DNA of 64,000 nucleotides from Prinia subflava (GCF_021018805.1 NC_086248.1:51713485-51777484), one strand, 5' to 3'; counted from the stretch's first letter, positions 21,977 through 36,121 are shown. Program-made: numbers and translations. The notes: a model not told the origin generated them from the letters alone.

Positions 21977-22075
21977 GGAGGAGGGGGGAAGGAGGGAGGG
22001 AGGGAAGGAGGGGGCGGCGGGGCGGCTCCCCCGCTGCCCGGAGTGGGGGCCCGGGGAGGGGCAGAGGGGGAAGGC
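21977..22075 (+). promoter_or_regulatory. G-rich purine tract just after the splice donor
   Basis: Dense runs of three to six G with A (GGAGGAGGGGGGAAGGAGGG and similar), chiefly at 21977-22014 and again at 22043-22075. On the non-template strand this suits G-quadruplex and R-loop formation downstream of a CpG-island promoter. It contrasts with the C-rich tract before the exon. Confidence 0.6.
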
Positions 22076-22290
22076 AGCGACCGCGCTTTGGGCGAGGAAG
22101 GGCCGGGGGGGAGCCGGGATGGGGACCCGAGCAAGGCGGCAGGGTGGGAAATAGGGGCTGTGTTACAGGTAGTTTGGCGGGGGCTCTGCCTGGGAGGCGG
22201 CGGTGGGCGCACGGCGGAGTTAATAAACTCGGGCAGTTCTCCCGAGCGTTGAGTCAAGTTGGTGCCTGGTTTCCTTTGACTGGCCCTGCG

Positions 22291-25200
22291 TAAGGCAGAG
22301 ACGCGTGTCAGGGGTGATGCGCAGCTTGCCAACAGTTTGCCATACAGGTGTGTGTCTGAGTGAAGTTGTCACGCCTGAGCTGTTCTGCAGTTGTGGGGGT
22401 TTTTTTTGTTTTCTTTCAGACTTGTTGTCCAGTGTATTTTAACACTGTATCATTATGTTGCAACAGAACTTAGCCATATATTTATATTTACCTTTGGAGG
22501 AGACATGTGGCAGCACTTGTAAGCTCAGCTACCAGCGAAACTAGACTGAGTTTAAAAAGTAGGCACTGAGATACAATAACAAAGAAGCTGCCTAAAAATA
22601 GATCTGCTTAGCAAGATGGTTAGGCTGAGCAATTGTATTGTGGTACTTTGAAAGAAACTGGTGTTAAAGTTAAGAAACTCATGTCCCTTCCTGTAATGTA
22701 TACATGGATTATTTCATTGTTGTGAAATCTGATACATGATGTAAGAATTCCTGTGGATTTTGATGCACTGTCATACACATAAAGACCTATCAATGGAATA
22801 TGCCCCATTTCTTATTCTCATTATATTGAATGTTCATGTGCTGGCAGAACAGGTGCTGGATGCACCTTTGTTAAGCAGTTAACCTTAAGGCAGAAAAGAA
22901 ATATTTCATGTTATTCCATCCCTCTACCTCTTACTGAATAGTTTTGCTGAGAAAGTGTAAGTCAGTGTCAATAGCAACCAACATTGTTGCCAATTTCTTT
23001 CCTCCAGGCAGGTACTAAGAGAACTATAGAAGAAGAAAAATAATAGATTTCAGGAACCAAATCCATAAAATAGTACGTAAGAAAGCATGTGTTAGCAGAT
23101 CAGAAATTCTAAATGCCTGTGATCTTTTTATCAGTTGTCATCAACCCTTAATCCTTTTGTATTCTGGAAAACATTTTAATTGTATATGCTGTTCCCCACC
23201 TAAGTTATTTAATTCTTTGTAACTGGATGTATCTTATCAGACATGATTTATTCATGTATATTGTCTAAAAAAGAATCTTGAATAGTAGTAATGGTAGGGG
23301 GAATCTTGAGTGGAATGGTAGGAATGTAGCCTTTTCCAGCAATTTGGAAACATAAAATGAATGACTGAAGTTCTTCAGATCCATGTACATTTCAGAGACG
23401 TAGGGTTTTTTTCTTTCTTTTTCTTCCAAAAGAGACAAAAAATTGTTTAAATTGTGCCTCTTGTGGAGCTTTTTGGTTTTTTTTTAAATGCATTTAACAA
23501 CCAGGAGGTCATGATGACTTGAGAATGTGTTAAGATGTTAAATTGATACTTTGTGGAAAATCTGTGAAGGAAAGCATATTTGCTAACTCATGGTGACAAT
23601 AAATACATGCAGAACTCATAAAAACATCAACAGAAGTGATAATAGGAATGTATCAGCAGGTGGATGAACAGGTAAGCTAATGCAGAACTGTAGCATTACT
23701 TTCTACATGAAGCTTCCAAGAAGTGATTGTAAAATAAAATGGTCAAATAAACATATTTTTTTAAAAATAAATACTGTTTTCTGGATTAGCTTAAGAAAAT
23801 TGTTAAAGAATCGTAAACTGAAAGCTAACTTGAAAATTTTTATTGAGCAAGAAAAGGATGTGCTAACAGCAACGCAAACTTCTGAATCACACTTGGCCTG
23901 TGACATGACATTTAGATAGGTTAAAAGCAGGAGTAATCATTTAAATGAGAAAAAAGGAGACGAAATGGAAAAAAAAAAAAGCCTTTTATTAAAATCACGT
24001 GTCATATTCTTTCATGTCCATATACCGTCAGATGGGAATAGGTTATGAGTTTTAAGTCAAGGAGATTTAACTTTCCTCAGTAGGCCCATGGGTGATTAAT
24101 CTGTTGTCAGTACTTTTTTAGGTAAAGACTACTTAAAGGAGCAAATGCTGTCAAGATTCATCCTGGAATTAACATCCACGTTAATGCAGATGCAAATCAA
24201 AAACAAGGGATCTAGTAGTTATCTGGCCTGAGGAGCTAGGTGTGGGAAGCATTTCTACACTGACAACCATACTTCAAAAAAAAGGTGCAAAATTTAAAAT
24301 GTGAAGCCTATGTGTTACTGGTACCTGGGATTCAGTTTTAAAAATGGTCATATTTGAGTAGAAAGTATACTTTTGTTTTGGGGAAAAATCGTGGTAAAGA
24401 GAAAGGTTTCTTTATTTTTTTAATGTAAATGTCCTTCCATCTCTACAAAGCTAGGGTGTGGTGATCTAATTGGTTTTTGTAGGCACTGCACAATAAACAG
24501 TATTGTGGAAAACTGCAGTTCATTAGAGAAGCTGTTACATATTTTACATAGATAAATGATATAGATGTCACAAATGGGTAAAGAAAGGGGATTGTTTCAA
24601 ATGCTGGTTCAGGAGTAGAGCTGCATTATCTTGAGAGACCCTGCACAAGCAGAATTATTTTCACAAATGCATTTTAAGTGCTCATAGTTAAGGCAACTTA
24701 CTGTATACCATCAGATTATCAGAAACCTCAAGGAATGCTTCTTCTCTCAAGGGCATACTGATCACTGCTCTCTGCTTATTAACATAAATATACCTTGCTG
24801 TTTGTGCTCTCATTTGTACTATGGAAAACAACCTTTGACAGCTCATTTTCCTCTGCATTTGTAGCCAATGAGAAAAATTAGCAGCAAGTAAAAACTAATT
24901 TTTGCTCATGTTAGGAGCAAGGCATTGCATTCTGTATACAAAATTCTCTCTCTCTCTCTCCATATGTATGTAAAGATACTACTTTTGGTCTCTTTTGCTC
25001 ATTTCTCTTCTGAAGAGAACCCTGAGCTCAGGGGCTCTGGTGGTTTTTGCTGTATGGTAACTATCCTGGTGGCAACAAAAGACTTCTCTGCTATTTCATT
25101 TTGTCCTTTAAACCTCTTATTTTGGGGTGTTTCCTTTTCTATTAACAGCTTGCATCAGTAACACTGATACCTAGTGTGCCTAGTCTTTTAATAGTAAGAG

Positions 25201-28200
25201 CAGCAAAGGTGAAACTGCCAAGATTATTTTGCTTTCTAGAAGTCTTCAAGAGCCCCACAGAAACCAGTTTAAAACATTTTCTTCTTTCCCATTGTTGCTG
25301 CTTGGGAAAACTTGGAGCATGACAAAACAGTGAAAAGTACAGCATGTTTTCAACTTAGAAGGTCTACCCCCTCCAAGTGCAGTGAGGAGGAAGGACAGTA
25401 TTTCATAAGGAAACTTTAAGTCCCTAATAATCATTGCCTGATTGTTTCTCACCATCAGACAAAGATTGCCATACTCCCAGGGCTAATTAGATAACAGATA
25501 ATTCAGCTTTGACACTCCCTTCTCTCAGTTTCCATCAGAATTTACTGAATTCATTTATATAAATATTTCTGTAAAATTTGCCTGTTCTGCCTGTTGTTTT
25601 TCTTACTTCCTTTTTTTTTTCCAAGCAAACCGTATTGCAGTTCAGATATTCCAACCAAGTATTAAAAACCATACAAAATTTGTAAACAAGCCATATATGT
25701 ATGCAAAGGGTCAGTGATTCTGAGGTACTCAATCTGATGCCCTAAAGAATTGTGTATGATAATGTACATATCCCTGAATCTCTGAAAACCAGTGTCTTTC
25801 ACAAGCACCAGTGTACCATCCTTCTAGTCTCTCCTTTCTCTTGCTGACACCTCACTGCTGGGGCTATGAGCACACTGACGCAACCTCGTGGTGACTCTTT
25901 CTGAACTCATCCTGTTACAGTTCTGGCTGAAGCCACTGTCCAAGTCTGTCATGCTGGCCAAGCAGAATGAAAAAGACACCCAGATGTGGTTGCTTTGCTA
26001 AGATGCCAGATCTTTTGAGCTGATGAAAACAATGATCAAAATGCAAATAATTCGTATAGAATGTCCTCGTTCTGTACTTTTCCACAAGTGTACAATGCTA
26101 ATTGAGAGAAAATTAAAATACTTTGTTTCAAAAACTGTTTCAGCTGAGGTAATTTCTTTGCTTAACTGTGATACTGGTGTCCATAAACACATTTAATTGC
26201 TCGTTGGACATGAAGATACATATTTGAACTGCTGTGGTGAAGTGGTGGAACCCAGGAAATGAATTACATACAAACTAGTATGGAAAGAAGTATCTGCCAT
26301 ATTTATTCTATGGCAAGAGGTGTCATGAGAGATGTCCATAATCTATATTCCACACTTGATATAAGTCTGAAGAGTATCTTGCACTCTTCCAATTGTCCCT
26401 TGCATTATTAAAAATCAGCGCATGTAACTGAAGAGAACAGACCATGACGCTTGGGGAAAATGTATGCCTTAGTGATTGATCCTGTAAAGTTTAGGTTTGC
26501 CTTTTTAAAACATGAATAACATTCTTATGCTCATTCAAACACTTCAGGAATGGTGGTCATGACAGGGCCTAGTCTACATCACAAATCTAGCTACGAGGAT
26601 TAATACAGTTTAATATCATGAATATCCTTATTTGGAGAAAACCTCGTGTTTTAACAGTTTGGAGGTTGAATTGTCTCAGGACTTTCAGAGAGTGAAGTTT
26701 GCTGGATTGGGGCTCGGTTCCCACTGAGAGCAAAGCAGAGGGAATCACAGTGGATGTTCTTTAGAATTAGATATCCTGAAGTATTATGCAGCAAAGAACA
26801 TATTTTTGTTAATATAGGGTCTTACACCATGAATAGCGTCAGGGTACTTTGCCATAGCTCACCAGACTACATAACTAGTGAACGTAGAATGTATTTTTTT
26901 TTTCATTTTTGTTAAAGGGAAGCGGTAGTGAAATTTTGGGACTTTACTTTTAATTGCTGAGTTTGGGGGAAAGCTTTTTTTTTCTTTTTCCACATGTGTT
27001 TTGATTGTGTTTCATTGTCACTGCTGCCAATGGTTTTCTATAGCAGCTTTAGGAGAGAAGTGTCTGCAGTGGAAAATTCTGATGACATGTACATGTTCCT
27101 ACATTTTCTGCTAGCAAAAGGGAAATGAAAAACATGGGCTTTTCACATAGAATGGAAAGTGATGTTATTACTGAGCTTAGCCTGTGGAGCTGTAGTTTTA
27201 TCAATTGGCAAAGAATAGAAAGGACTGGTTTCTGTGTTTTGGCTAGTACTTAAATATAAGTGCTGCCTTTGAGATTGTGACTGTGTCAACAGCTTGTGTC
27301 TGTCCCTTCTTTAAAGTCCTGCTTCTTGCTTTGTTTCAAATTTGATAGGAAAGTGAAAGTTTCATTGTATCCAAAAACATGTGATCCTACTAGCAATGAA
27401 AAGGAAACAGTCTGTAAATAGCAGACTTTCAGCAGATGTGTGTTTGAGAGCTATTGTATAACACTAAGGAGTAGATTTAAAGGTATTGCTGGAAATAGAT
27501 AAACCAGAAACTTGATTATGAATTCAGAGAGCTAACATCTCTTGTCATGAAAAAATATGTAGCAATTTTTTAAGTTTGTGAGACCTTGGTAGAAAAATAA
27601 CTTTTTTTTAAATTCTGTTTTTGAGATAAAATAGCAATGACTCATAACCAAACTTTTTTTTCTTTATAACTTGAGCTCAAAAGGGGTGATGAATGGATGT
27701 CTGAGGTAACAGTCCATTATATAATTGGATTTTAGTGGCTTGACATTTGCTGTGAAGGGGACAGTATTATTTTTTGTAGAAGTGAGAATGAATAATAATA
27801 ATAAGTAACCAGTTATGCACTTCATGAAAAGCAGAGCATGTTGTGTTAAGTTACAGGGGTAAAAGATTTAAGACCAGCTGAATACCAGTTTTAATTCACA
27901 GTGTTTTGAAGCTCCTTTAGAGTTCAGTTAGCAGACTCAACATTCCAACACTGTAGAGGAAAGGTTTAAGGAAAGGTTTAAATAGATTGAGAGAAGTTGA
28001 ATGAACTCCTTGGTTATAGGCACCTAGAATATCTAGCAGTTACTCTTCTTGTATAGCCATGGGGAAAATTTGTGACACTAGGAATTAATTTCATATTGAC
28101 AGAGACAGGAGCTAGCGCTTTGAACAATGAGTGGTGTCGTGGGTTTTTTTTTGTTTTTTGTGCTGTTGCTTTATAAAAAGCACTAAGTAAGCATTTTAAA

Positions 28201-31200
28201 AATACACCAAAGGTTCTCTCTAGTCAGCCTGTATTCAATAAAGGGAAGTATCTCATTTTGTAGTTAACAGAAAGGTTGAAAACTGTGGTTGAAAACAGAA
28301 ACATAGTATTTTAAATTGGTAGTAACTACTGTCCCAGGCTGGGCTGTGAGAATGTACACAGTGCAAAGTGCAGCAGATAAGGTGTGAAAACAAGTATTTG
28401 GTGAGTTGTTCCAGAAATGAATCTAAATACATGTGGGGTCTTCTCAATATTTTGGTGCATTTGGTGACACAGATGTCAACATCCAGTTTCATTTAGCATG
28501 ACGTTTTTAGAAATTCCCCTGAGCTTAGGGACTGGTGAGATTCAGACAGTGTTTGCTTTGGAGGCTGATGTCAGTGGACTATTTGTGTATCCCAGTAGAC
28601 TCCTAACTTCAGTTTTGGTCCCATGGTTCCACTGAACTCAAGAGATTACCCCAGGTGAAAAATGCCAAAAGAGACACCTCATTCCTGTGGTGTTTTATAA
28701 AAAGTATGCGAAAAATTTTGAAATTTTACAGGATTTGATTTAAGGTTCTGAGTTCAAATAACATTTAATGGAGAATAACAATAGTGAGTATTTTCAGATT
28801 TGGATGAGGGCAAGAGTATTGATGATCTGACTAAATCAGAATAATCTCTCGAGGTTTCTCTGCAAACAGAAGAGGGAGTCCATCAGGGGATAGGTCAGAG
28901 TGCCTAATGTTGTTTCTTGGCTTAAACTGACCATTAGAGTTGTGCTTTAAGTAAAGTGGTCTTTCAACTAATGTAGGCTTTTTGGGAGTGGGAGAGAGAA
29001 GAAAAATCACAGACCCATTATATGATGTTAGTCATTCACAGTACTTATTATTTATATTTTCCTTCCTCTTGCATTTTCACTTGTTATTTTAATGAGGAAT
29101 GTTTAATTTTAACGAAAACTGCGATCTATAGATTGAGAAATAATGTTTTGGAAAGGTATTTGTGTCTTTATTTGCTATCAAGAGAAATTAAGAAGCCTGC
29201 TTTCACTAGAAAAATGTCAACCTTTGTGCATGCTCCCTCATGATCTCCTAAAATATGATGCTGAAACCACATGGATAAAACCAATTTATGCTCACTTTGG
29301 GGTTTGGATGATATTTCTGTAGCTTCCAACAGGAGTGAAGAAGACAGGGAGCATTGTAAATAATGTGCAATCAAAAAGAGTGTGCTGAAAATATAATAAC
29401 TTTAAAGAAACAGTTTATTATCATCCAGATTAGTCTTCATTTATTTGTTTTATCACAGTGAGTGAAAGTGAGGGACTGTTGAGTGCTACCTGATTTGTAA
29501 AGTCGAATGGGTGCAATAGTTGAAATGACATTTTCTTGCCCCTGTGGCAAATAAACATTTCACAGTTCATTATTTTATGTCCTCTCCCCAGTTGTACATG
29601 CACCAGCTGGATGGCATCTGAGAATCGTTTAAGCATTTTATCATACTATAACCCTCTGATGGAAATGACATTTAGAAGAAAAATTACTGATTTCTGTGTT
29701 CACTAAAGAGTAAACATGCATAGCTAATGGTTCTATTCACCACAGATCATACTTATGCATTTTTAATAAAAACTTGATTTTAATTCATACATAACTTATG
29801 AGAAATGTTTATCAGTTTGGAGATCTGCTGATTCCCACTTAAATGTTTGCATATATCTGGATACCTTGAAAATATTTCTCACCTGATGCACAGATTAAGG
29901 TGAATCTTTGTAGACAACTTGCATCTCTGATGCCTACATAATGACATAAAGTATATGGGAAATGCTGATTATTATACTGCTTGCTGAAAACAGTAACAAA
30001 CCCCATTTATTTGACATAATTGAATGTCATATTTTCCTATGCTCTTTGAAGAAATAGCTTTCTAATAATAGAGTTTGGGGTGGCAGTGTGTATGGGGGGT
30101 GGGTTTTCTTTTCTTTTTTTTTTTTTTTTTTGTATTTGGGATGTTAGGCAGTACCTCTAGTGGCAAGTCACCAGTTAGATGTAACTGGCAAGTTACCAGT
30201 TGTGTGAACGGGAATAAGAAAAGTCTGTCATATTCTATATTCATACCATAACAGATTGAGTTCTGGTTTCCTCCTCACCCTTCTCTGCTTATGAAGAAAT
30301 TCTCATTAGCAGAGTTCTGTACAGAAAGCAGCATGCAAGGTTAATTCTATTATTTCTAAGATGTATGTTGAAATGGTGATGCTTGTCATGTTTATACCTT
30401 ACATCACCTTTCAGAAGGCAGAAAATGCAGGATCATTTGCAGGTAGTGGGAGAGAGACTCATGCTATCTCATTCAAACGTAATGAATAGGCTCTGAAACA
30501 CCCTCTGGAACTGGCTGCCTCTTTTCATCGACTGTATAGGCCTCTCTTCTGCATGCACCTTTATTAACCTCATTATTCAGTTAAGCCTGCTTATTTTTGA
30601 TGATATCTTTGTACTAAAGAAGATTAGATAGACTGTCAAACTCTTTTTTTAGAATTCAAGCAGAACATAATGGACTGATACATTTCTTCTGGATGAATGG
30701 AAGTCATGCTAGAGGCCTAGAACAAGGGTCAGAGGGCTGGCCCTGTTCACCTTGAGTGGCATTTACTGTCACTCTGAGTGATGCTGCAGTAGTGAATTAA
30801 ATTGGTGTACAAGAACATGATAGTATTAAGAGCTAGAGGATGTGGAATCTTAGGTACTGATTAATATTTGTGTAAGAAAGCTTAACTGTCTTAGGAAGTG
30901 ATGTCATTCCTCTCCAGGTGACTCATAGTATGGGTCAATTTACTAATTAAAAATTCCTTTAAACTTCTTCATAGACAGACTAGTAATTGGCCCTCAACAA
31001 GTATATTCTTCTTGTTTGAAGATAAAAAGCTTTTGCGAGGAGAGGAAGATAGATGCTGTGATGCCTCTTTAGAACAATGCACGTCCCTTTGAAAAGCTAT
31101 TCTTCAATAATTAAACAAAATGTAAAGTTTGCAAATTTTTGCCATGACTGACAATGGCTTAGCATTTTTCATTATGCTCCAGTCACAGCCTTTGTGGCAG

Positions 31201-32702
31201 GGTGTTCTATTACAGAGCACAGAAACAAAAGGAAAAAAATCCTGTTGTGTGTCATTGCTGCCTTCACAAAGCCTCAAATACATTAAACTCAAGATACTGT
31301 TCATTGTGCTCTTGAGCCACCAGTGACAAAGGTGCTCTGAGTACCACTGAATATGAGGGAGTCATATGCCATTACATCACTGCTCAAATTGGCAGAGCAA
31401 ATAGCATTAAAAGAAATGAAAACATTAGCAGCTACAGGAATACAAAACAGTAAGCGGCTTGACTGAAAAAAATATAATATAGAATCTAGATATTATTTTT
31501 GTCATAAGTTATAAAGTTGATTTTACCTTTTTCTTGTCCTTTCTTTTTAACTTGCTTTTAAGTTCTTGTCCATGCCCATTTCATGCCCTTGAGGCTAGTT
31601 AGCTTTTATTTTCTTTGACACTTGCAGCAGTCACAGGCAGTGACAGCAGCTTGGTAACAAGCCAGATGATGGCACTGGTTGTGTTAACATAAGATATGGG
31701 CTTCAGTGTATCCTGAAAACAGAGTTCACTGTCTTGGATTTAATCAGGCGGACTTTCCTGAGTGTGGAGCTGGCAGTAAATTTGGTACTTCTAGAAGGAA
31801 ACCCACAACAAACTGGAGTTAGATCCAGTATTCAGCAATATTCCTTATAATGCCTATTTCTAGTCCTGGCAATGTCTCAGACTATTTAGAGGGCCTACTG
31901 TCTGGTGCAATATTTTTTTGTTTTTTCTTTCATTTTTGCTAATGAAAACCATAACCCAGTGGTGGGGTCATAGTGGCAGGTACAGAAATAAAGTTATTGG
32001 CCTCAGCGACTGGAAGAAATGTCTGTTCTGCATCGTGCTAAACTGTGCTTTTTCAGATGCATAATAAAAGTTATTTATGGACACTGATAAAGTGGTATCT
32101 GTTGTATAATATCACAGATATGCATAAGGATAATAACAAAAGGCAGCTGGTTTAGCGAGCTCTATTTACTGCAGAAATGTGTGGTTCTTTGCAAATTGAA
32201 ATAAAAAAAAATGGGAGAATGCTGGAGTTTTTTTTCTGCTTCCTGGTATTAGCAATCATTCTTGCCTTGCCGTGTGCTTATAGAGACAATTATGTGGGTC
32301 AGTATTATATTTGTCATGATGAGCACCTTATTAGAGGACAGCTGCTCTTCTCTGCCCAGCACATATATGTAGCTACCACTGATGATAATAGAAGTTGCGA
32401 GTGTAACCCTCCTCTTCATTTCCCCAACAGAGGATGCTGGAGCTCTCATGATTTCAGTTAAATGACTTAGGTATAAAGCCAGGAATGAAATAGTGACACA
32501 TCTGTGACGATTCAGTTGCTTATTCAGAGTTCAGTGTCTGTAAGGAGGTTTTGAACTTCTATTACCTGGCCTTTTTAACAAGGTGAGTAAGAAAGGCACT
32601 GTTCAAATGCACAACATCTGAGTCTTTCAGTGCATGCTGTGTGTCTCCACAAGAAGGAGGCCAGGTATTCAGGATCCCATCAGCCCAAGAACAGTCCAAG
32701 TG
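22291..32702. other. Intronic sequence without recognised genes
   Basis: AT-rich and mostly unique-looking. Small features are a (TC)8 stretch at 24945-24960, a poly(A) run near 23970, and T18 at 30114-30131 after a G-rich patch. No exon or transposon was recognised. Frames of 60-94 codons, such as 32177-32461, have no known domain. Confidence 0.55.
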
Positions 32703-32729
32703 CAAGCTTCCTTACACCAAGGAAGCTTG
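32703..32729. repeat. Perfect hairpin, 11-bp arms
   Basis: Arms CAAGCTTCCTT and AAGGAAGCTTG are exact reverse complements with loop ACACC. Mixed base composition makes chance less likely than for AT-only hairpins. It is too short for a typical microRNA precursor. Confidence 0.75.
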
Positions 32730-33559
32730 ATGTGCAGAAGATATTTCCAGCTTGTAAGCATTTTGTGGTGTCTCCTCGGTCTCTCTTTATCCCATGAGGA
32801 TTGAAAACCAGAAGTGACCAGCAGATTTTTCTGAAATTACTCAGATGCTGTAATGATGCTTTGGCTGCTGTCACTTCTGCTGACAACTGGACTGAATTGG
32901 AACAAAGGAGAACACTGCCGTCATAATGCTGTTAAGAACTAATGTAAACTCAGCTGGAGAAAACCATTTGCAGTGAACAGCAAAGTTTATTGACCATGGC
33001 AAGCCCAAGAACATACTCTCAAGAACCACCTCTTGGCATTTTAGCTGTTGTAATGAGCTGCATATGTAAATCTGTAAGCACTTGCTTCTCTCGGCTCAGA
33101 GCTGCCTGGTGGGCAACTCAGACTGGCCTAATGTAAACACATGACTCTATGTTCATGTAAGTTTCTCTTCTGTTTTTTGTTTGCATTTCAAAATTTGAGT
33201 AAATTGGAAATTCTGCACTACTTGGGGTGACTAATTAGATTTCCTGGTAAGCACAAGCCATGACTTTTTTTGGAAGGTGAAAATTATTCATCTTGAAACT
33301 ACATCTATTCCAGACAGTTTCCTTACTAATTTCAGACGAGATACAAAGCTACAGTGATGAATGGATTGAACAGTTAATATTTGACATTTCCTTTTATGCT
33401 TATGCCATTTAAAAATAGCTGACTTTTGACAAACTGCTAGTACGTTTTTATGTGAATTAGAAAACCTAGACTTAGAGTAAGTTCACTGCTACCTTTCCTT
33501 TTGAGCTCTTCAGAAAATGGCTGTGCTAAAGGTTCCAGCTGCTTTGATGTTCAGCATGA

Positions 33560-34181
33560 GCACAATGATACTAAATTGGGTGAAGCTGTTGACTCCCTTG
33601 AAAGCAGAGAGGCCCTGCAGAGAGACCTCGACAAATTAGAGGGCTGGACACTCACCAACCAGATGAAGTTTAACAAGTGCAAGTGCCAAATTCTCAACCT
33701 CGGGTGGGGCAACCCTGGATATATGTACAGGGTGGGGAATGAGACACTGGAGAGCAGCCCCATGCAAAAGGACCTGGAGGTCCTGGTCGGTGGCAAGTTG
33801 AACATGAGTCAGCAGTGCCCTGGCAGCCAGGAGGGCCAACCCTGTCCTGGGGTGCATCAGGCACAGCATCACAGCTGGGCAAGGGAGGGGACTGTTCCAC
33901 TGCTCTGCACTGAGGAGACCTCACCTTGAACATTGTATTTTTGGCACCACAGTGTAAGAAGGATATAAAGCAATTAGAGAGCATCCAAAGGAGGGCAACA
34001 AAGATGGTTGAAGGACCTTGAGGTGAAGCTGTATGAGGTGCAGCTGAGGACACTGTTCAGCCTGGAGGAGACTAAGGGGAGACCTCACCACAGTCTACAC
34101 CTTCCTTGTGACGGGAAGAGGAGGAGCAGGCACTGATCTCTTCCCTGTGGTAACCAGTGACAGGACCCATGGAGCTGTGTG
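33560..34181 (+). mobile_element. CR1 LINE fragment, 3'-truncated
   Basis: Sense-oriented CR1 ORF2 C-terminal region and beyond. One frame reads [48 protein letters not shown] and [10 protein letters not shown], the familiar post-RT end of CR1. Non-coding-like CR1 sequence then continues through the AGAGCATCCAAAGGAGGGC, GCCTGGAG and GACAGGACCC blocks. It stops near 34181 without the last roughly 300 bases and terminal ATTCTATG repeats seen in the 54.9-kb copy. Loss of the 3' end is unusual because CR1 truncation is normally 5'. Frameshifts make it dead. Confidence 0.9.
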
Positions 34182-36121
34182 TCAATAGTAAACTTTAAAA
34201 ACTGAACTTTTTTTTTTTTTTTAATAATAGTATGAGATATATTAAAGAGTGAAAGCTGATCATACAAACAAGTTCCAGAAGAGTACTTTAGAACAGCCCT
34301 CTTTGAGGCAGTTTGGAAGGTATGTCTCTCATAACGAGATGCTAACCTTGTTTTTTTGCCTCTACAGATTTCATGAGAACATGGTTCTAATCTCTGCACC
34401 CCAGGACCACCTGCACAATTTAGGATGATTTTTTCTGCTCTCATAGATGTGTCCCTGTGTTGGCAGTGCCCTGTGGTGAGGACATACTCAATGTCCTCCA
34501 TGTGTGCTGTGAATGGTGGCATCCAGGGGACCGAGCCATGCTGGCACCCTTCATACCTCAGTGCAATAATAGCCACTGAATTGCATTCTTACAGTTTAAA
34601 ATTATTTCACAGTCAATTATGTCCATTTTGTACCCACATAATCCAGCAGGAGGAAGATGAAGGAGAAAGTTAGTGCTCATGCAGAGACCTGAGACTCTTG
34701 CAGTGGATTGTCTTTGGTCTTCTCTACAACACCTCTAGAGTATTGTAACTTAGAGCTTTTATCCCATTTATCTTGAAGATGTGAAATCTGTTAAGGAGTG
34801 TGCTGAGACATGCTTGCTGAGTGAAGGAATGATTAATCTTCCAGGAGTGTTTCCATATAAAATGTCAAATTACATGTATGAGGAATCTCTACATCATAGC
34901 TACCCTAGGACTTATATAAGGTCACTATACAGACACAGCCACCAAAATCTCTTTAGAACATCAAATTTGATAGAGAGAAAATGTGCTTAGTGAATTTTTT
35001 TTAAAGGTCAAAAAGGTAAAGATCATGTATTTATTTCAATTGAAATTCAGCAGGTCTTAGGTTAAAGTAAGGGATAAAGAAAATAAATCTCTAGAATTAT
35101 GTTATACTTGACAGAATATTGATCAATAATTGTCTCAGCAGGAGCTGATGGTGAGCTGAAAATTTGTTTACAAATTTACATAAATATTTTTGATTGGCAC
35201 ATCTTGTGCATAGTTGCACATAGCTTTACCCTAGATTTTTGTTCCACATTTTGTCTCCATAATAATGTTTTAGGAATGTTAAAGCATCCTTATTTTTGAT
35301 TAAAAACATGTTAGAAAATTTTGTGTTTTGGTTAATGTTCCTGCAGTGTAAGAAAGTAAATATTTGCGTGGACATTATTAGCTTACTCATTTCTCGAAGA
35401 ATGTTTTACACTGTAGTGGTTTTACTGGATACCCCACAGAGTACTGCTGCTGTAAGGAAGTTGGTGTTGGAAAGGGAAGCATTTTGAGAATGATAGGTAG
35501 GAAAGTGCATCTCTGTAGTCCTTCTAAGGAGAGTACTCATACTTGACAAATGTCATACAGGTATTTTCTAAAACCTTTCTTCATGTGTCTACATTACAGT
35601 CTCCCTATGCCTGCAGAAGTAATACAAGGTGCTCCCTTCCTTGTCAGGGTTGGTCTTCCCAGTCTTTCACTAGTTAAGATTAGTAGTATAATCTTAAAGT
35701 AAGTATTTCTAGTGCACCTTGTGGGAGATCTGTGTCATTTTCTGTACTGCTTGCTTTATTTGCTGCCATACTCTCCCATGCACGCAAGCACCTGAGAGGA
35801 ATTCCTTGCAGGTACCTACCTCGGTGCCTAAACTGCCTTTCAGGATGATGGAGGCAGGCAGGGGCGTCTAGGGGGGAATTGACTACTCTTTGTTAGCATT
35901 TTGAAACTTTACTTAGGTTCTTTAAATCATGCTCTGAAAGAAAAAGTATCTCCATGAACCTAATTTGAATATTTAGTCATAAATTAGGCATGTGGAATAC
36001 ACAGAATACTTGTGCTTTTTCTGCTCCCATGCACATCTGATGTATACTTTGTACTGAATATAAATTAGGTTAAAATATGGATAATTTTTTTTTTCCCTTT
36101 CTCTTTACCCCCTTTTATATT
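34182..36121. other. Intronic sequence without recognised genes
   Basis: Begins with a T-rich run (34208-34222). No exon, RNA gene or repeat family was recognised. Confidence 0.55.

Larger units (their letters stand above)
20860..22290. promoter_or_regulatory. CpG island promoter of the NKAIN-family gene
   Basis: About 1.4 kb of very GC- and CpG-rich DNA set sharply in AT-rich surroundings, containing the first coding exon at 21898-21951. GC boxes (GGGCGG) are frequent, for example the GGGCGGGCGGGCGG stretch near 21750. No TATA box stands at an obvious start site, which fits a dispersed CpG-type promoter. The exact transcription start cannot be read from sequence. A short C-rich pentamer stretch (TGCCC/TGCCG units) lies at 21069-21107. 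Long frames on both strands (up to 371 codons) are due to the lack of AT-rich stop codons and are not genes. Confidence 0.9.

Noticed and set aside
20741..22332. Very long open frames on both strands over the CpG island (371 codons +, 319 codons -)
   Set aside because: All frames stay open because GC-rich DNA lacks stop codons. The translations are Ala/Pro/Gly/Arg-rich without domains, and the true coding exon is only 54 bases.
33501..33929. 142-codon frame as a possible gene
   Set aside because: Its sequence is the C-terminal part of CR1 ORF2, in a truncated and frameshifted copy.
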